From SZUA-87 sp041687805 (GTDB lineage Bacteria; Actinomycetota; Acidimicrobiia; Acidimicrobiales; Aldehydirespiratoraceae): a stretch of DNA of 31,605 bases. This document shows, one piece after another, positions 13,319 through 21,429 of this stretch (the stretch's first letter is position 1; each line of letters starts with the position of its first letter). Where the stretch lies: NCBI GenBank assembly GCA_041687805.1, contig JBDNJK010000088.1, positions 1-31,605 of the forward strand, given 5' to 3'. The notes beneath the pieces are model-generated. The model was not told the origin of the DNA. It did no database searches and was given only the letters and a program-made list of their open reading frames with translations. Made by a program: the position numbers and the translations under genes.

Positions 13319-14068
13319 TCAGATCACGAAGGTCGCGCCTGGTTCGGCGAGTCGGACCCCGGCACCGAACGCCTGCTCGGCCTCGGCGACATGCTCGGGT
13401 GCGTCAGATCCGGGAGGCAGGTGTGTCAGCACGAGCTGCTTCACTCCGGCGTGACGTGCCGATGTCCCCGTCTGGCGGGCACTGCTGTGTGGGATCCCGA
13501 GATCTTCCATCGGGCTCAGGAAACTGGCCTCGCAGATGGCGAGATCGATCCCAGATCCCAACTCGCCGACATTCCATCCCGGACCCGTATCGGAGGTGAA
13601 AGCGAATGATGCCGATCCGACATCAACCCTGGTAGCCAACGTCTCCACCGAGTGGTCTGTGAGGCTGAAACTCCAAGTCTGATCACCGATGCGAATGCTT
13701 GAGTGCTCATCGATCACATTCCAGCGAATCGGATCGGCGCGTGTGTCGTGGCGAACGTTGACCGCGTCGTCCATCCGGCGAGTCTCGGCGGTCCCATAAA
13801 CAGGCATTTCCTCAACCGGGCAGAAAAACGTCAGCACATTTCGCAGAACGGGGAGTTCCATCCAGTGGTCGGGGTGACAGTGAGTCAGAACAATTGCGGT
13901 CAGTTCCGCTGGATTGATGTGGTCTTGCAACGGCCCAAGAGTGCCCGGGCCACAGTCGAGCAGCACCGTTGCGCCAGCGCTACGCAACAGAAAGCCCGTG
14001 CAAGGATTTTCGGTAGATGCATACGAACCAGATGACCCAAGAACGGTCACTCGAAGGTTGGTAGTCAC
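13319..14068 (-). CDS. MBL-fold metallohydrolase, Rv1339-like (atypical class II cAMP phosphodiesterase)
   Basis: A 249-residue metallo-beta-lactamase-fold hydrolase resembling RNase Z and class II cyclic-nucleotide phosphodiesterases. The metal site is HCHPDH (H63, H65, D67, H68), with further ligands in LTDHSVET, FTSDTGPG and LVLTHLPPG. The N-terminal strand RVTVLGSSGSY and LLDCGPGT are typical. In Mycobacterium tuberculosis the gene between murI and rphA is Rv1339, reported as a cAMP phosphodiesterase; position and motifs match, so that is the best guess here, though RNase Z-like activity is not excluded. GTG 14068 is chosen because it overlaps the murI stop as GTGA; a GTG at 14080 would add four residues. 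Confidence 0.85.
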   Translation of the reverse strand: MTTNLRVTVLGSSGSYASTENPCTGFLLRSAGATVLLDCGPGTLGPLQDHINPAELTAIVLTHCHPDHWMELPVLRNVLTFFCPVEEMPVYGTAETRRMDDAVNVRHDTRADPIRWNVIDEHSSIRIGDQTWSFSLTDHSVETLATRVDVGSASFAFTSDTGPGWNVGELGSGIDLAICEASFLSPMEDLGIPHSSARQTGTSARHAGVKQLVLTHLPPGSDAPEHVAEAEQAFGAGVRLAEPGATFVI

Positions 14069-14886
14069 TGGTCGGACCACACGTGTGATTCCACTTCGGC
14101 CATCTGCAGGCCCAACAGGCGAGTGCCGATGTCGGTAAACGATCGTGCATCACCGCTCGAGATAAACCGACGCATCGGCGAGAAGTTGTCAGAGCGACTC
14201 TCCCGGGACTGCTCCAGAAGGCGCATGACCTCGAACGCTGTCTCGTCCGCCGATGACACCAGCACTACCTCAGGCCCCATCACATCGGCGATGGTACGAG
14301 CGAGAAACGGATAATGGGTGCATCCGAGCAGGAGGCTGTCGACATTGGCCTCGCGAATCGGGTCGAGTAGTCGCTCGGCCAGAACTCGGACCTGGTCGCT
14401 TTCGAGGTCGCCACGCTCGACAAACTCGACGAACCCCGGACATGCCTGGCAGACAAGCTCAACATCCTGGGAGGTCGCGGCCGCTGTCTGGTATGCGCCG
14501 CTGGCAATTGTGCCAACTGTTCCAATCACACCGACACGTCCCGACGTCGTGACCTGTAGAAGCGACCGCAGGCCTGGCTCCAACACGCCTACGACAGGAA
14601 TATCGAAGATGTCCTGCAGCGTGTCGAGGGCAACAGCCGACGCCGTGTTGCAGGCAACGACAATCATCTTTGGCGTGTGCGTCTCGACCAGCCATGTCGC
14701 GATTTGGATGGCGAACTCGCGCACCTCGTCGCTCGGTCGCGAACCGTACGGGTACCGACCAGTGTCGCCGAAGTAGACGATGTCTTCGTTGGGTAACAGG
14801 TCGATCACTGCCCGGGCAACGGTGAGTCCACCGAAACCCGAATCAAACATGGCGATCGGGCGATCACATGGGCCGGGAGATGCCAT
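14065..14886 (-). CDS. murI: Glutamate racemase
   Basis: A 273-residue cofactor-independent racemase producing D-glutamate for peptidoglycan. The two catalytic cysteines are C79 in VACNTASA and C189 in LLGCTHYPFL. The N-terminal MFDSGFGGLTVA carries the conserved Asp-Ser, followed by YFGDTGRYPYGSR. Length is usual. The ATG at 14886 is preferred over a GTG one codon earlier. It follows rpmG after 18 nt and also has a TAGCGT box 6 nt upstream, so it may be both co-transcribed and separately expressed. Its stop overlaps the MBL gene. Confidence 0.96.
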   Translation of the reverse strand: MASPGPCDRPIAMFDSGFGGLTVARAVIDLLPNEDIVYFGDTGRYPYGSRPSDEVREFAIQIATWLVETHTPKMIVVACNTASAVALDTLQDIFDIPVVGVLEPGLRSLLQVTTSGRVGVIGTVGTIASGAYQTAAATSQDVELVCQACPGFVEFVERGDLESDQVRVLAERLLDPIREANVDSLLLGCTHYPFLARTIADVMGPEVVLVSSADETAFEVMRLLEQSRESRSDNFSPMRRFISSGDARSFTDIGTRLLGLQMAEVESHVWSDQ

Positions 14887-14892
14887 CACCCG

Positions 14893-14898
14893 ACGCTA
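14893..14898 (-). promoter_or_regulatory. Possible internal -10 box (TAGCGT) before murI
   Basis: TAGCGT on the minus strand is followed by 6 nt and the murI ATG, the same layout as at other leaderless starts, but within the rpmG-murI gap of an apparent operon. Confidence 0.3.
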
Positions 14899-14904
14899 GT
14901 TTGC

Positions 14905-15063
14905 TCAGCGCTCTTCTTTGAAGATGACGTGCTTGCGGATGACGGGATCGTATTTCTTGATCTCGATACGTTCGCGAGTGTTGGCCTTGTTCTTCGTGGT
15001 CACGTAGGTGAACCCGGTGCCCGCTGTGGAACGAAGCTTGATGATCGGACGCTTGTCTGACAT
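14905..15063 (-). CDS. rpmG: 50S ribosomal protein bL33, cysteine-free type
   Basis: A 52-residue large-subunit protein. The sequence RSTAGTGFTYVTTKNK and KKYDPVIRKHVIFKE is diagnostic of bL33. The zinc-ribbon CxxC pairs of the zinc-binding paralogue are absent, so this is the C-minus form. A longer in-frame start would add 16 residues overlapping rpmB and unlike any bL33; ATG 15063 (MSDKRPI) gives the normal length. It lies 10 nt after rpmB. Confidence 0.97.
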   Translation of the reverse strand: MSDKRPIIKLRSTAGTGFTYVTTKNKANTRERIEIKKYDPVIRKHVIFKEER

Positions 15064-15073
15064 GACTCGATCC

Positions 15074-15310
15074 TCAGACCTTCTGGCCGTTGCGACGCAT
15101 TTCGGCGACAACGCTATCGATACCGCGCTTGTCGATCGTCTTGATTCCCTTGGTGCTCACGTCGAGCGTGATCCACCGCTTCTCGGATGCAATGTAGAAA
15201 CGCTTACGTTGAACATTGGGGTTCCATCGACGCGACGAACGGCGATGGGAGTGGGAAAGCTGCTTGCCGAAGTGGGGCTTCTTCCCTGTGACTTGGCATA
15301 CCTTCGACAT
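15074..15310 (-). CDS. rpmB: 50S ribosomal protein bL28, zinc-independent type
   Basis: A 78-residue large-subunit protein with the typical N-terminus SKVCQVTGKKPHFG, the basic RRSSRRWNPN segment, and STKGIKTIDKRG. It resembles the E. coli form and lacks the CxxC of the zinc-binding paralogue. It heads the unit rpmB-rpmG-murI-MBL-rph-rdgB. The ATG at 15310 has AGGAG 8 nt upstream (15319-15323). Confidence 0.97.
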   Translation of the reverse strand: MSKVCQVTGKKPHFGKQLSHSHRRSSRRWNPNVQRKRFYIASEKRWITLDVSTKGIKTIDKRGIDSVVAEMRRNGQKV

Positions 15311-15318
15311 CGTGGATG

Positions 15319-15323
15319 CTCCT
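15319..15323 (-). promoter_or_regulatory. Shine-Dalgarno (AGGAG) of rpmB
   Basis: AGGAG on the minus strand lies 8 nt before the rpmB ATG; the frame is also open upstream, so this site decides the start. No clear Zur-type palindrome is visible upstream. Confidence 0.55.
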
Positions 15324-15417
15324 GAGCGAATCCGAGAAATATGGCGGGGCTTCAGGCGCCTCGCCGACACGAAATGGTAACAGTGCCGGCGCGATCCTCC
15401 ACCCCTCCCGCAGTAGC

Positions 15418-15423
15418 TACCCT
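15418..15423 (+). promoter_or_regulatory. -10 box (TACCCT) of ispH, leaderless layout
   Basis: TACCCT is followed by 7 nt and the GTG at 15431. No Shine-Dalgarno is present. It supports 15431 over the upstream in-frame ATG at 15341. Confidence 0.5.
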
Positions 15424-15430
15424 CCTCAGA

Positions 15431-16519
15431 GTGAACAAGTCCACAAACGGGGTCGACAAAGTACTTCTGGCGGCGCCGAGAGGCTTCTGCGCCGGGGTGG
15501 AGATGGCGATCAAGGCCCTTGCCTGGATGGTGAGGGCCTTTGAACCACCGGTTTACTGCTATCACGAGATCGTCCACAACCAGATTGTCGTGCAGCGGTT
15601 CGAGCATCTAGGTGTCGTATTCGTCGACGACATCGCTGAGGTACCCGAGGGCAGGCCAATCATGTTGTCCGCCCACGGGTCCGCACCTGAGGTCGTTTCA
15701 GCGGCGAGGGCTCGGGGCGGATATGTCGTGGATGCCGTGTGCCCTCTGGTTACCAAGGTCCATCACGAGGTCAAGACAAGAGCAGACAAGGGTTACAAAA
15801 TCGTCTATGTCGGCCACGAAGGCCACGAAGAGGCTGTAGGCACGATGGCAGTCGCACCCGAAGCCATCTACCGTGTTGAGTCACCTAGCGACGTCGACCA
15901 ACTCCCCCACCTTGAAGGCCCGGTCGCCGTGCTTGCTCAAACCACGCTGTCTCATCGTGAATGGTCGGGAGTGCTCGATGCCACCCGTGCACGTTTCCCC
16001 CAGACCTGGGAACCCGGCCGATCCGATCTATGTTTCGCGACCACCAACCGGCAGTCGGCGCTAATGGAGATCGCCACTCGTTGCGACGCCATGATCGTGA
16101 TCGGCTCAGCGAATTCATCCAACACCAAGGCTCTGGCCTCTCTGGCACAAGAAGCCGGATGCCCCCGTGTCTTCCGTGTCAACGGTCCAGCCGAGCTCCC
16201 CAGTGATCTCACGGGCACCATCGGGGTCACGGCCGGCGCATCAGCGCCAGAAGATCTCGTACGCGAAGTGATCAACTCTCTGTCACCCACCAACGGTGTT
16301 GACGAAGTCCGCGTGAGCAGCGAGGACGAGTACTTCCCTCCACCACGCAATCTCAGGGAGTTGATCGGTGCCGTTGACGCCGCGGCCTCCGTGGCCTTCG
16401 GCGGACCTCACCGTGGCCGAATCCCTCTCGACGACCGCAACATCGACGCCAGTTACGTATTGGAATCATTGGCACTCGGAGGACGAGATCAAGCCATAAC
16501 TGATCACGATCTTGCCTGA
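15431..16519 (+). CDS. ispH: 4-hydroxy-3-methylbut-2-enyl diphosphate reductase
   Basis: A 362-residue iron-sulfur enzyme catalysing the last step of the MEP pathway, forming IPP and DMAPP. The three cluster cysteines are C20 in APRGFCAGV, C104 in VDAVCPLVTKVH and C201 in SDLCFATTNRQ. Substrate-binding histidines are in YHEIVHN and SAHGSAPE, and the acid E133 is in HEEAVGTM. The SANSSNTK segment is also conserved. The longer N-terminus (about 10 residues before the first strand) and C-terminal tail are modest. The start at 15431 is selected by the -10 box and by family alignment. The next gene, a cytochrome c, follows directly. Confidence 0.96.
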   Translation: MNKSTNGVDKVLLAAPRGFCAGVEMAIKALAWMVRAFEPPVYCYHEIVHNQIVVQRFEHLGVVFVDDIAEVPEGRPIMLSAHGSAPEVVSAARARGGYVVDAVCPLVTKVHHEVKTRADKGYKIVYVGHEGHEEAVGTMAVAPEAIYRVESPSDVDQLPHLEGPVAVLAQTTLSHREWSGVLDATRARFPQTWEPGRSDLCFATTNRQSALMEIATRCDAMIVIGSANSSNTKALASLAQEAGCPRVFRVNGPAELPSDLTGTIGVTAGASAPEDLVREVINSLSPTNGVDEVRVSSEDEYFPPPRNLRELIGAVDAAASVAFGGPHRGRIPLDDRNIDASYVLESLALGGRDQAITDHDLA

Positions 16520-16535
16520 CAACACCTCAAGCAGA

Positions 16536-16901
16536 ATGCCGCTTTTCGGACGCTCTACCGTGACATGGATGGCCGTGATCTTCGCTCTCGGGGCAGCTGT
16601 TGCGGTTCTGATCGTCAGTCGAACTTCTTCATCAGATTCCGATCTATCTCGTCAAGGCGACCCTGTGCTCATTGCCGAAGGGGCAGACGTCTACGGCGAT
16701 CATTGCCAGATCTGTCACGGCGCGTACGGTCAAGGTGGAACCGGGCCAGATCTGGCTAATGGCCTCATCGAGCGTTACCCGAATGTGGCCGACCAGCGGC
16801 AAATCATCCTCGATGGTCCGAGATCCATGCCGTCGTTCGAGCCGAGGCTCACCGATCACGAAATCGATGCGGTAATCGAATTCACACGCTTCGGATTGTG
16901 A
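16536..16901 (+). CDS. Membrane-anchored mono-heme c-type cytochrome
   Basis: A 121-residue protein with an N-terminal membrane anchor (about residues 9-28) and one class I cytochrome c domain outside the membrane. The heme site is CQICHG (C57, C60, H61), and the probable axial methionine is M98 in SMPSF. The GxxGxGGTGPDLANG stretch is typical of small caa3- or cytochrome cbb3-like electron carriers. The start is uncertain: a TTG at 16512 would overlap ispH by 8 nt and add eight residues, while ATG 16536 begins 16 nt after ispH; neither has a ribosome binding site. It is probably co-transcribed with ispH and might be an electron-transfer protein unrelated to it. It ends 4 nt before the convergent plsC. 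Confidence 0.87.
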   Translation: MPLFGRSTVTWMAVIFALGAAVAVLIVSRTSSSDSDLSRQGDPVLIAEGADVYGDHCQICHGAYGQGGTGPDLANGLIERYPNVADQRQIILDGPRSMPSFEPRLTDHEIDAVIEFTRFGL

Positions 16902-16905
16902 GCGG

Positions 16906-17634
16906 CTACGCACCGGTCGATCGAGGCTCGTCGCCGGCAAGCACCCTGGCCTCCACGTAGAGAGCTCCCAACCTCTCAAAGAGGCGATCGCTCAACTCGG
17001 TGACGCCTCGTCGGGGCACTCGTCCATTGACCTTCTCCGGCGGCAAGATCGGCTCACCGATCACCACAACAACCTTTGCCAGCCGAGGGAGTCGGTTGCC
17101 CAGGGGCATGGCCCTCTGTGTCCCACCGAGCCCCACAGGCACTATCGGGACGCCAACACGAGCGGCCACAAATGCCGGGCCATCGTGCATGTCTTCGCGT
17201 CGCAATCGAGGCCCGTCCCGACGTGTGCCCTCCGGGAACATGACGAGAGGTTCACCCAAAGTGAGCACATCGGCGGCAGCGCGAAGCGCGGTGCGGTCGA
17301 CCGAATCACGCTCCACGGGGAATCCGCCCATCACGGTGAGGAACGCTCCAAGCGGCTTGGATTTCCAGAGACTTTCCTTGCCCATGAACCTCATTCGCTT
17401 GGCCGTCATTGCTCCGACAATCGGCGTGTCGATGAAACTCCGATGGCTCGCCGACAAAATAAACGGGCCATCGGGAAGATTCTCGCGACCCACGACCCGG
17501 AGTCTGAACAGAAGCTTGATCGGGACGAAGATCATGGCCCGGAACACGTGATACAGAATTTTCCCGCCGAAGGTCTGCCGACTTCGGGCCGGCGTGTCCG
17601 AGCCTTGCGAACCATAAGTGGGTTCGTCGGTCAT
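16906..17634 (-). CDS. plsC: 1-acyl-sn-glycerol-3-phosphate acyltransferase family protein
   Basis: A 242-residue membrane-associated acyltransferase, predicted to convert lysophosphatidate to phosphatidate. The catalytic HX4D motif is SHRSFIDTP (H64, D69); the phosphate-binding motif is MFPEGTRRDG (F133-R138). GGFPVERDS and VPIVPVGLGG are further family blocks. A hydrophobic stretch at about 27-44 can anchor it in the membrane. The ATG overlaps the cmk stop as ATGA. A cmk-plsC junction occurs in many bacteria, often followed by ispH; here ispH is next door but on the other strand. Specificity for another lysolipid is possible. Confidence 0.9.
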   Translation of the reverse strand: MTDEPTYGSQGSDTPARSRQTFGGKILYHVFRAMIFVPIKLLFRLRVVGRENLPDGPFILSASHRSFIDTPIVGAMTAKRMRFMGKESLWKSKPLGAFLTVMGGFPVERDSVDRTALRAAADVLTLGEPLVMFPEGTRRDGPRLRREDMHDGPAFVAARVGVPIVPVGLGGTQRAMPLGNRLPRLAKVVVVIGEPILPPEKVNGRVPRRGVTELSDRLFERLGALYVEARVLAGDEPRSTGA

Positions 17635-18293
17635 ACGTGGGCCTCCCCGCTTTCCGAGCCACGAGTCAAGAACGACATCACGTGGGCGACAACGCCGTCG
17701 ATGTCGTATCCCGTTGTGTCGACAACCACTGCGTCGCCGGCCTCGGCCAACGGATCGGCTTCACGGTTCGAATCAAGTGCATCGCGTCTGGCCAAGTCGG
17801 CAGCAACGGTCTCATAATCGAGGTCGGTGACTTCCTTGGCTCGCCTGCGGGCTCTCTCCGCTGGTGTAGCCGTGAGATAGATCTTGAGCTCGGCATCGGG
17901 AAATACAACGGTGCCGATATCGCGTCCTTCAAGAACTCCGCCGCCTCGTTGATGCGCCCATTCACGCTGTCTCGACACGAGTTCGGATCGCACATCCGGA
18001 TTTGCTGCGACCTCGCTCACTGCCCTGGTGACCTCGGGTCCACGAATTTCGAGGGTGGCATCAACGCCGTCGACGATCACACGATCGAGCCCAATATCGA
18101 GATCGACTGATCTGGCGATCGCAGTCGCCGTTTCGACATCGCAGGGGTCCCCACCAGACCTCAACACCGCGAACGTGACGGCGCGGTACATCGCTCCAGT
18201 GTCGAGGTATTGCAGACCCAGTCGTGTGGCAAGCGCTCGAGCGACGGTCGACTTACCCGACCCGGCTGGTCCGTCAATGGCAATTACACGCAT
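17631..18293 (-). CDS. cmk: Cytidylate kinase
   Basis: A 220-residue P-loop kinase converting CMP and dCMP to the diphosphates. The P-loop is IDGPAGSGKST (G8-T16). The CMP site includes LDTGAMYRAVT, the central EVTRAVSEVAANPDVR and the GRDIGTVVFPDA segment; the lid carries ERARRRAKE and RRDALDSNRE. Length is normal. It is preceded by a 64-nt gap after aroA containing a purine-rich site near the ATG, and its stop overlaps plsC. Confidence 0.96.
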   Translation of the reverse strand: MRVIAIDGPAGSGKSTVARALATRLGLQYLDTGAMYRAVTFAVLRSGGDPCDVETATAIARSVDLDIGLDRVIVDGVDATLEIRGPEVTRAVSEVAANPDVRSELVSRQREWAHQRGGGVLEGRDIGTVVFPDAELKIYLTATPAERARRRAKEVTDLDYETVAADLARRDALDSNREADPLAEAGDAVVVDTTGYDIDGVVAHVMSFLTRGSESGEAHV

Positions 18294-18357
18294 GGAGCCT
18301 CATCCTGCCAAACAATCTGCGACTTCAGCCACCCGTGATCTTGTGATCCATGACGGC

Positions 18358-19620
18358 TCATCGCAACTCGTCGAGCGTGTCGAAATATCCGGGGAACGTC
18401 TTTCTCACACATTCGGGGTCACGTATCTCAATTCCGGGAGTCCGCAGCCCAAGAATGGAGAACGCCATGGCCATGCGATGGTCGTCGTAGGTTTCGATCG
18501 ACGCGCCGTGTGGCATCTGCTTCGGCGTGATCGTGAAACCATCGCTCTCCACTCGACCAATCACACCGCAGCGGCCCAGCTGATCTATCGGGCCAGCGAT
18601 CCGATCGCTTTCTTTCCCACGCACGAATCCAATACCCGTCACGGTGGTCGGACCATCGGCGAACGCGGCGACAACCGCCATCGTCGGAGCCGTGTCGGAA
18701 ATGTGTCTCATGTCGACGTCGATTCCATGCAATTCACCGCCCGTCACCACCGTGTGGTCATCTGCAATGGTGACGTGGGCACCCATCTGCTCGAGCACCT
18801 TCACAAACTCAAGATCCCCCTGTGTCGATGAGAGGCCAAGTCCGTCGACGCGCACTCGTCCTCCAGTGATCGCAGCCGCTGCGAAGAAGTATGAGGCAGC
18901 AGATGCATCAGGCTCGATCATGTAGCCGTCGACCGGCACATACCCGCCGTGCACCGTCCAGGTGCGATCGCTGACATCGGCCGATGCTCCGAACGCTCTC
19001 ATGACCGACGCGGTCATGTCGAGATAGGGGCGTGACACAGGATCTGTCGTGAGACTGATCGACAGGCCTGGCATTGCCCCAGCCATCATGAGGGCCGACA
19101 CGAACTGGCTCGAAACGCCTCCGGGCATGGAAACATGGTCTTCGAGAATCGGACCGGTGATCCTGAGCGGCAACCGGCCTTTTTCCCTGAGCTCATCGAC
19201 AACGACTCCCAACGCTCTGAGTGCCACTACCAAATCATTGATCGGTCGAGCGCGCAGCTGTTGGTGTCCGTCGACAACCACCGGCGATGACCCCAACGCT
19301 GCCAGTGCGCTGACAAATCTTCCCGTCGTGCCGGACTGCCTCGCGTCGATGACCAGCGATGCGGAATCGATCGCACCGCCCTTGCCATGGACGGTGGCTC
19401 TGGCAACGGAACTGTCGAGGTCGACGTCGATACCGAGTTCTGTGAGGGCACCGATCATCGCCTCCGTGTCGTCGGCCACGAGCACGTTCTCGAGCCGCGA
19501 AACTCCCGGAGCCAGCGCTGCCGTAATCAGTGCTCTGTTGGTGATGCTCTTCGATCCCGGAACAGCCACCGTGCAGTTCGGTGGCGCTTCGAGCGGAACT
19601 ACGCGGTATGGATCGGTCAC
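18358..19620 (-). CDS. aroA: 3-phosphoshikimate 1-carboxyvinyltransferase (EPSP synthase)
   Basis: A 420-residue two-domain enzyme of the shikimate pathway, joining shikimate 3-phosphate and PEP. Signatures are PGSKSITNRAL (21-31), DARQSGTTGRF in place of the usual GxSGTTxRF block, and YDDHRMAMAF near the C-terminus. LRARPINDLV and PGGVSSQFVSALMM are further blocks. The GTG start at 19620 lies 7 nt after the tyrA stop. The position next to tyrA makes a small aromatic amino acid module inserted between the rluB-type gene and cmk. The Gly and Ala residues that govern inhibitor sensitivity cannot be judged reliably by eye. Confidence 0.96.
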   Translation of the reverse strand: MTDPYRVVPLEAPPNCTVAVPGSKSITNRALITAALAPGVSRLENVLVADDTEAMIGALTELGIDVDLDSSVARATVHGKGGAIDSASLVIDARQSGTTGRFVSALAALGSSPVVVDGHQQLRARPINDLVVALRALGVVVDELREKGRLPLRITGPILEDHVSMPGGVSSQFVSALMMAGAMPGLSISLTTDPVSRPYLDMTASVMRAFGASADVSDRTWTVHGGYVPVDGYMIEPDASAASYFFAAAAITGGRVRVDGLGLSSTQGDLEFVKVLEQMGAHVTIADDHTVVTGGELHGIDVDMRHISDTAPTMAVVAAFADGPTTVTGIGFVRGKESDRIAGPIDQLGRCGVIGRVESDGFTITPKQMPHGASIETYDDHRMAMAFSILGLRTPGIEIRDPECVRKTFPGYFDTLDELR

Positions 19621-19627
19621 ATCGTCA

Positions 19628-20704
19628 TCAATCGAGAGGGCGAGCCGAGGGCCGATAACCGGTGGCCATCAACCCGCCGGTGATCCGTTCTGCCATAGCG
19701 GCGTCGACGAGTATGACCACAACACCACGTGGCCCCTCGCTTGAATGCGCTATCTCCAGGTCGTAGATGTTGACGTCGAGATCAGATGCCAACGTGGCGA
19801 TAGAAGCGATCTCCCCCTGCTGGTCGCGCACCGGGATACGAATCTCGGTGACCTTCTCAGGAATGGGAGCGGCGGTCGGGAGGTTCCGACGAGCGGTGCG
19901 GGCTGCGCTCAGATGGGCCATCAATCGTTCCTGATCACCTTCGGACACCACACCACGTAATTCTGTGAGGTCGGCTATCAGCTCATCAAGAACGTCGACT
20001 ATGGCCACTCGATTCTCGGCACAAATATCGGGCCAGATCGCCGGGTGACCAGCGGCCACACGTGTCATGTCTCTGAATCCACCGGCTGCCAAGCGAAGCA
20101 GTGCGCGGTGCTCGCTCGCCCTGCCCTCGGCCAATCGCATGAGCGTCGCCGCCGTGAGATGAGGAACGTGGGACACCACAGCAACCAGTTGGTCATGGCG
20201 TTCTGGCGTCACCACGATCACCTGAGCCCCGAATCCCGACACGATGTTGCGAACCTCGGTAAAAGCGGCATCGTCGGTGTGGGGAGACGGCGTGAGTACC
20301 CATAGAGCCCCGCGGAACATGTCGGCAGATGCCCCGGCCACACCGTCTTGCTCGCTGCCTGCCATGGGATGACCGGGTACGAAACGGGGGTCGCTGATCG
20401 CTGCCGCTACCGGTGCCTTCACCCCTCCGACGTCGGTCACGATGAGAGCTCCGGCGTCGAGCACGGTCTGCACCGCGGCAGGGATGACACCCACTGGAGT
20501 AGCCACGACAGCTAGATCACAAGGGCACGGTGAGCCCATTTGGTCGACCGCTCCAACTTCGAGCGCAAGCGCGGCTCTTTCGGGATCGGATTCGACCCCT
20601 ATGACCCGCCAGCCTGAATCTTTCAACGACAGCCCGATGGACCCGCCGATCAACCCGACACCGACTATCACAGCTGTACGGGGTGGCTCCACTCCCGCCG
20701 ACAC
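19628..20704 (-). CDS. tyrA: Prephenate dehydrogenase with C-terminal ACT domain
   Basis: A 358-residue NAD(P)-dependent enzyme for tyrosine synthesis (prephenate or arogenate to 4-hydroxyphenylpyruvate or tyrosine). The Rossmann loop is VGVGLIGGSIG (G15-x-G17-x-x-G20). Catalytic-domain motifs are VTDVGGVK, PGHPMAGSEQDG and SHVPHLTAATLM. Residues from about 280 form an ACT domain (ASDLDVNIYDLEIAHS and a later VVVILVD strand), expected to bind tyrosine for feedback control. The GTG start overlaps the upstream stop by one base (TAGTG at 20702-20706), and aroA follows after 7 nt. Confidence 0.93.
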   Translation of the reverse strand: MSAGVEPPRTAVIVGVGLIGGSIGLSLKDSGWRVIGVESDPERAALALEVGAVDQMGSPCPCDLAVVATPVGVIPAAVQTVLDAGALIVTDVGGVKAPVAAAISDPRFVPGHPMAGSEQDGVAGASADMFRGALWVLTPSPHTDDAAFTEVRNIVSGFGAQVIVVTPERHDQLVAVVSHVPHLTAATLMRLAEGRASEHRALLRLAAGGFRDMTRVAAGHPAIWPDICAENRVAIVDVLDELIADLTELRGVVSEGDQERLMAHLSAARTARRNLPTAAPIPEKVTEIRIPVRDQQGEIASIATLASDLDVNIYDLEIAHSSEGPRGVVVILVDAAMAERITGGLMATGYRPSARPLD

Positions 20705-21429
20705 TATCGGCCCGGATTGCCGGCCGATGCGATTTCCAAACCGCGCAACTCCTCAGGGGTCAACGGTCGCCAATCCCCTGGCGCGAGCTGACGGTCGGTG
20801 AGCGTCCCTATCCGGGTACGAACAAGCCGCACCACGGGATGCCCGACGGCCTCGCACATCCGCCGCACCTGCCGATTGCGCCCTTCATGAATGACGATCT
20901 TGAGTAAGTTGAGCTCGACCAGCGTGACCCGGGCCGCAGCGGTGATCCCGTCGTCGAGCTCCACGCCGTCTCGCAACTCGCGCACCGCCGCGCGCGAGGG
21001 ATTGCCATCGACCTGCGTGAGATATTCCTTGTCTACCCCGAAAGACGGGTGCGTGAGCCGATGAGTGAGCTCGCCATCGTTGGTCAGCAAAAGAAGGCCT
21101 TCTGTATCGGCGTCGAGACGCCCGACCGGGAAGACCCGCGGATCTGTGGGAACCAGTTCGACCACCGTCTGACGCCCCTGGGGATCGGATGCTGTGGTGA
21201 TCACGCCAGCCGGTTTGTTGAGAAGGTAATGAACCAGATCGCGCTTCACGCCCAGCGGTACGCCATCCACCTCGACGAGACAAGTCGATGGATCGACGCG
21301 CCTGCCTAGGATGGCGACCTCGCCGTCGACGGTCACGCGGCCTGCTGCGATGAGATCGTCACAGACGCGGCGGCTTCCGAAACCACGGAGCGCTAGCACC
21401 TTCTGCAACCGGATTGGATCGTCAGTCAC
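20704..21429 (-). CDS. 23S rRNA pseudouridine synthase, RluB/RsuA family
   Basis: A 241-residue enzyme with an N-terminal S4 RNA-binding domain (RLQKVLALRGFGSRRVCDDL) and the RsuA/RluB/E catalytic domain. The nucleophile is D106 in VGRLDADTEGLLLLTNDG. NKPAGVITT and the late HEGRNRQVRRMCEAVGHPV are diagnostic. By gene position (after scpB, as Rv1711 in M. tuberculosis) it is most likely RluB-like, acting on the 23S rRNA. The GTG start overlaps the scpB stop as GTGA. Confidence 0.94.
   Translation of the reverse strand: MTDDPIRLQKVLALRGFGSRRVCDDLIAAGRVTVDGEVAILGRRVDPSTCLVEVDGVPLGVKRDLVHYLLNKPAGVITTASDPQGRQTVVELVPTDPRVFPVGRLDADTEGLLLLTNDGELTHRLTHPSFGVDKEYLTQVDGNPSRAAVRELRDGVELDDGITAAARVTLVELNLLKIVIHEGRNRQVRRMCEAVGHPVVRLVRTRIGTLTDRQLAPGDWRPLTPEELRGLEIASAGNPGR

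Noticed and set aside
17185..17817. A 210-codon plus-strand frame.
   Set aside because: Antisense to plsC and cmk, both with intact catalytic motifs.
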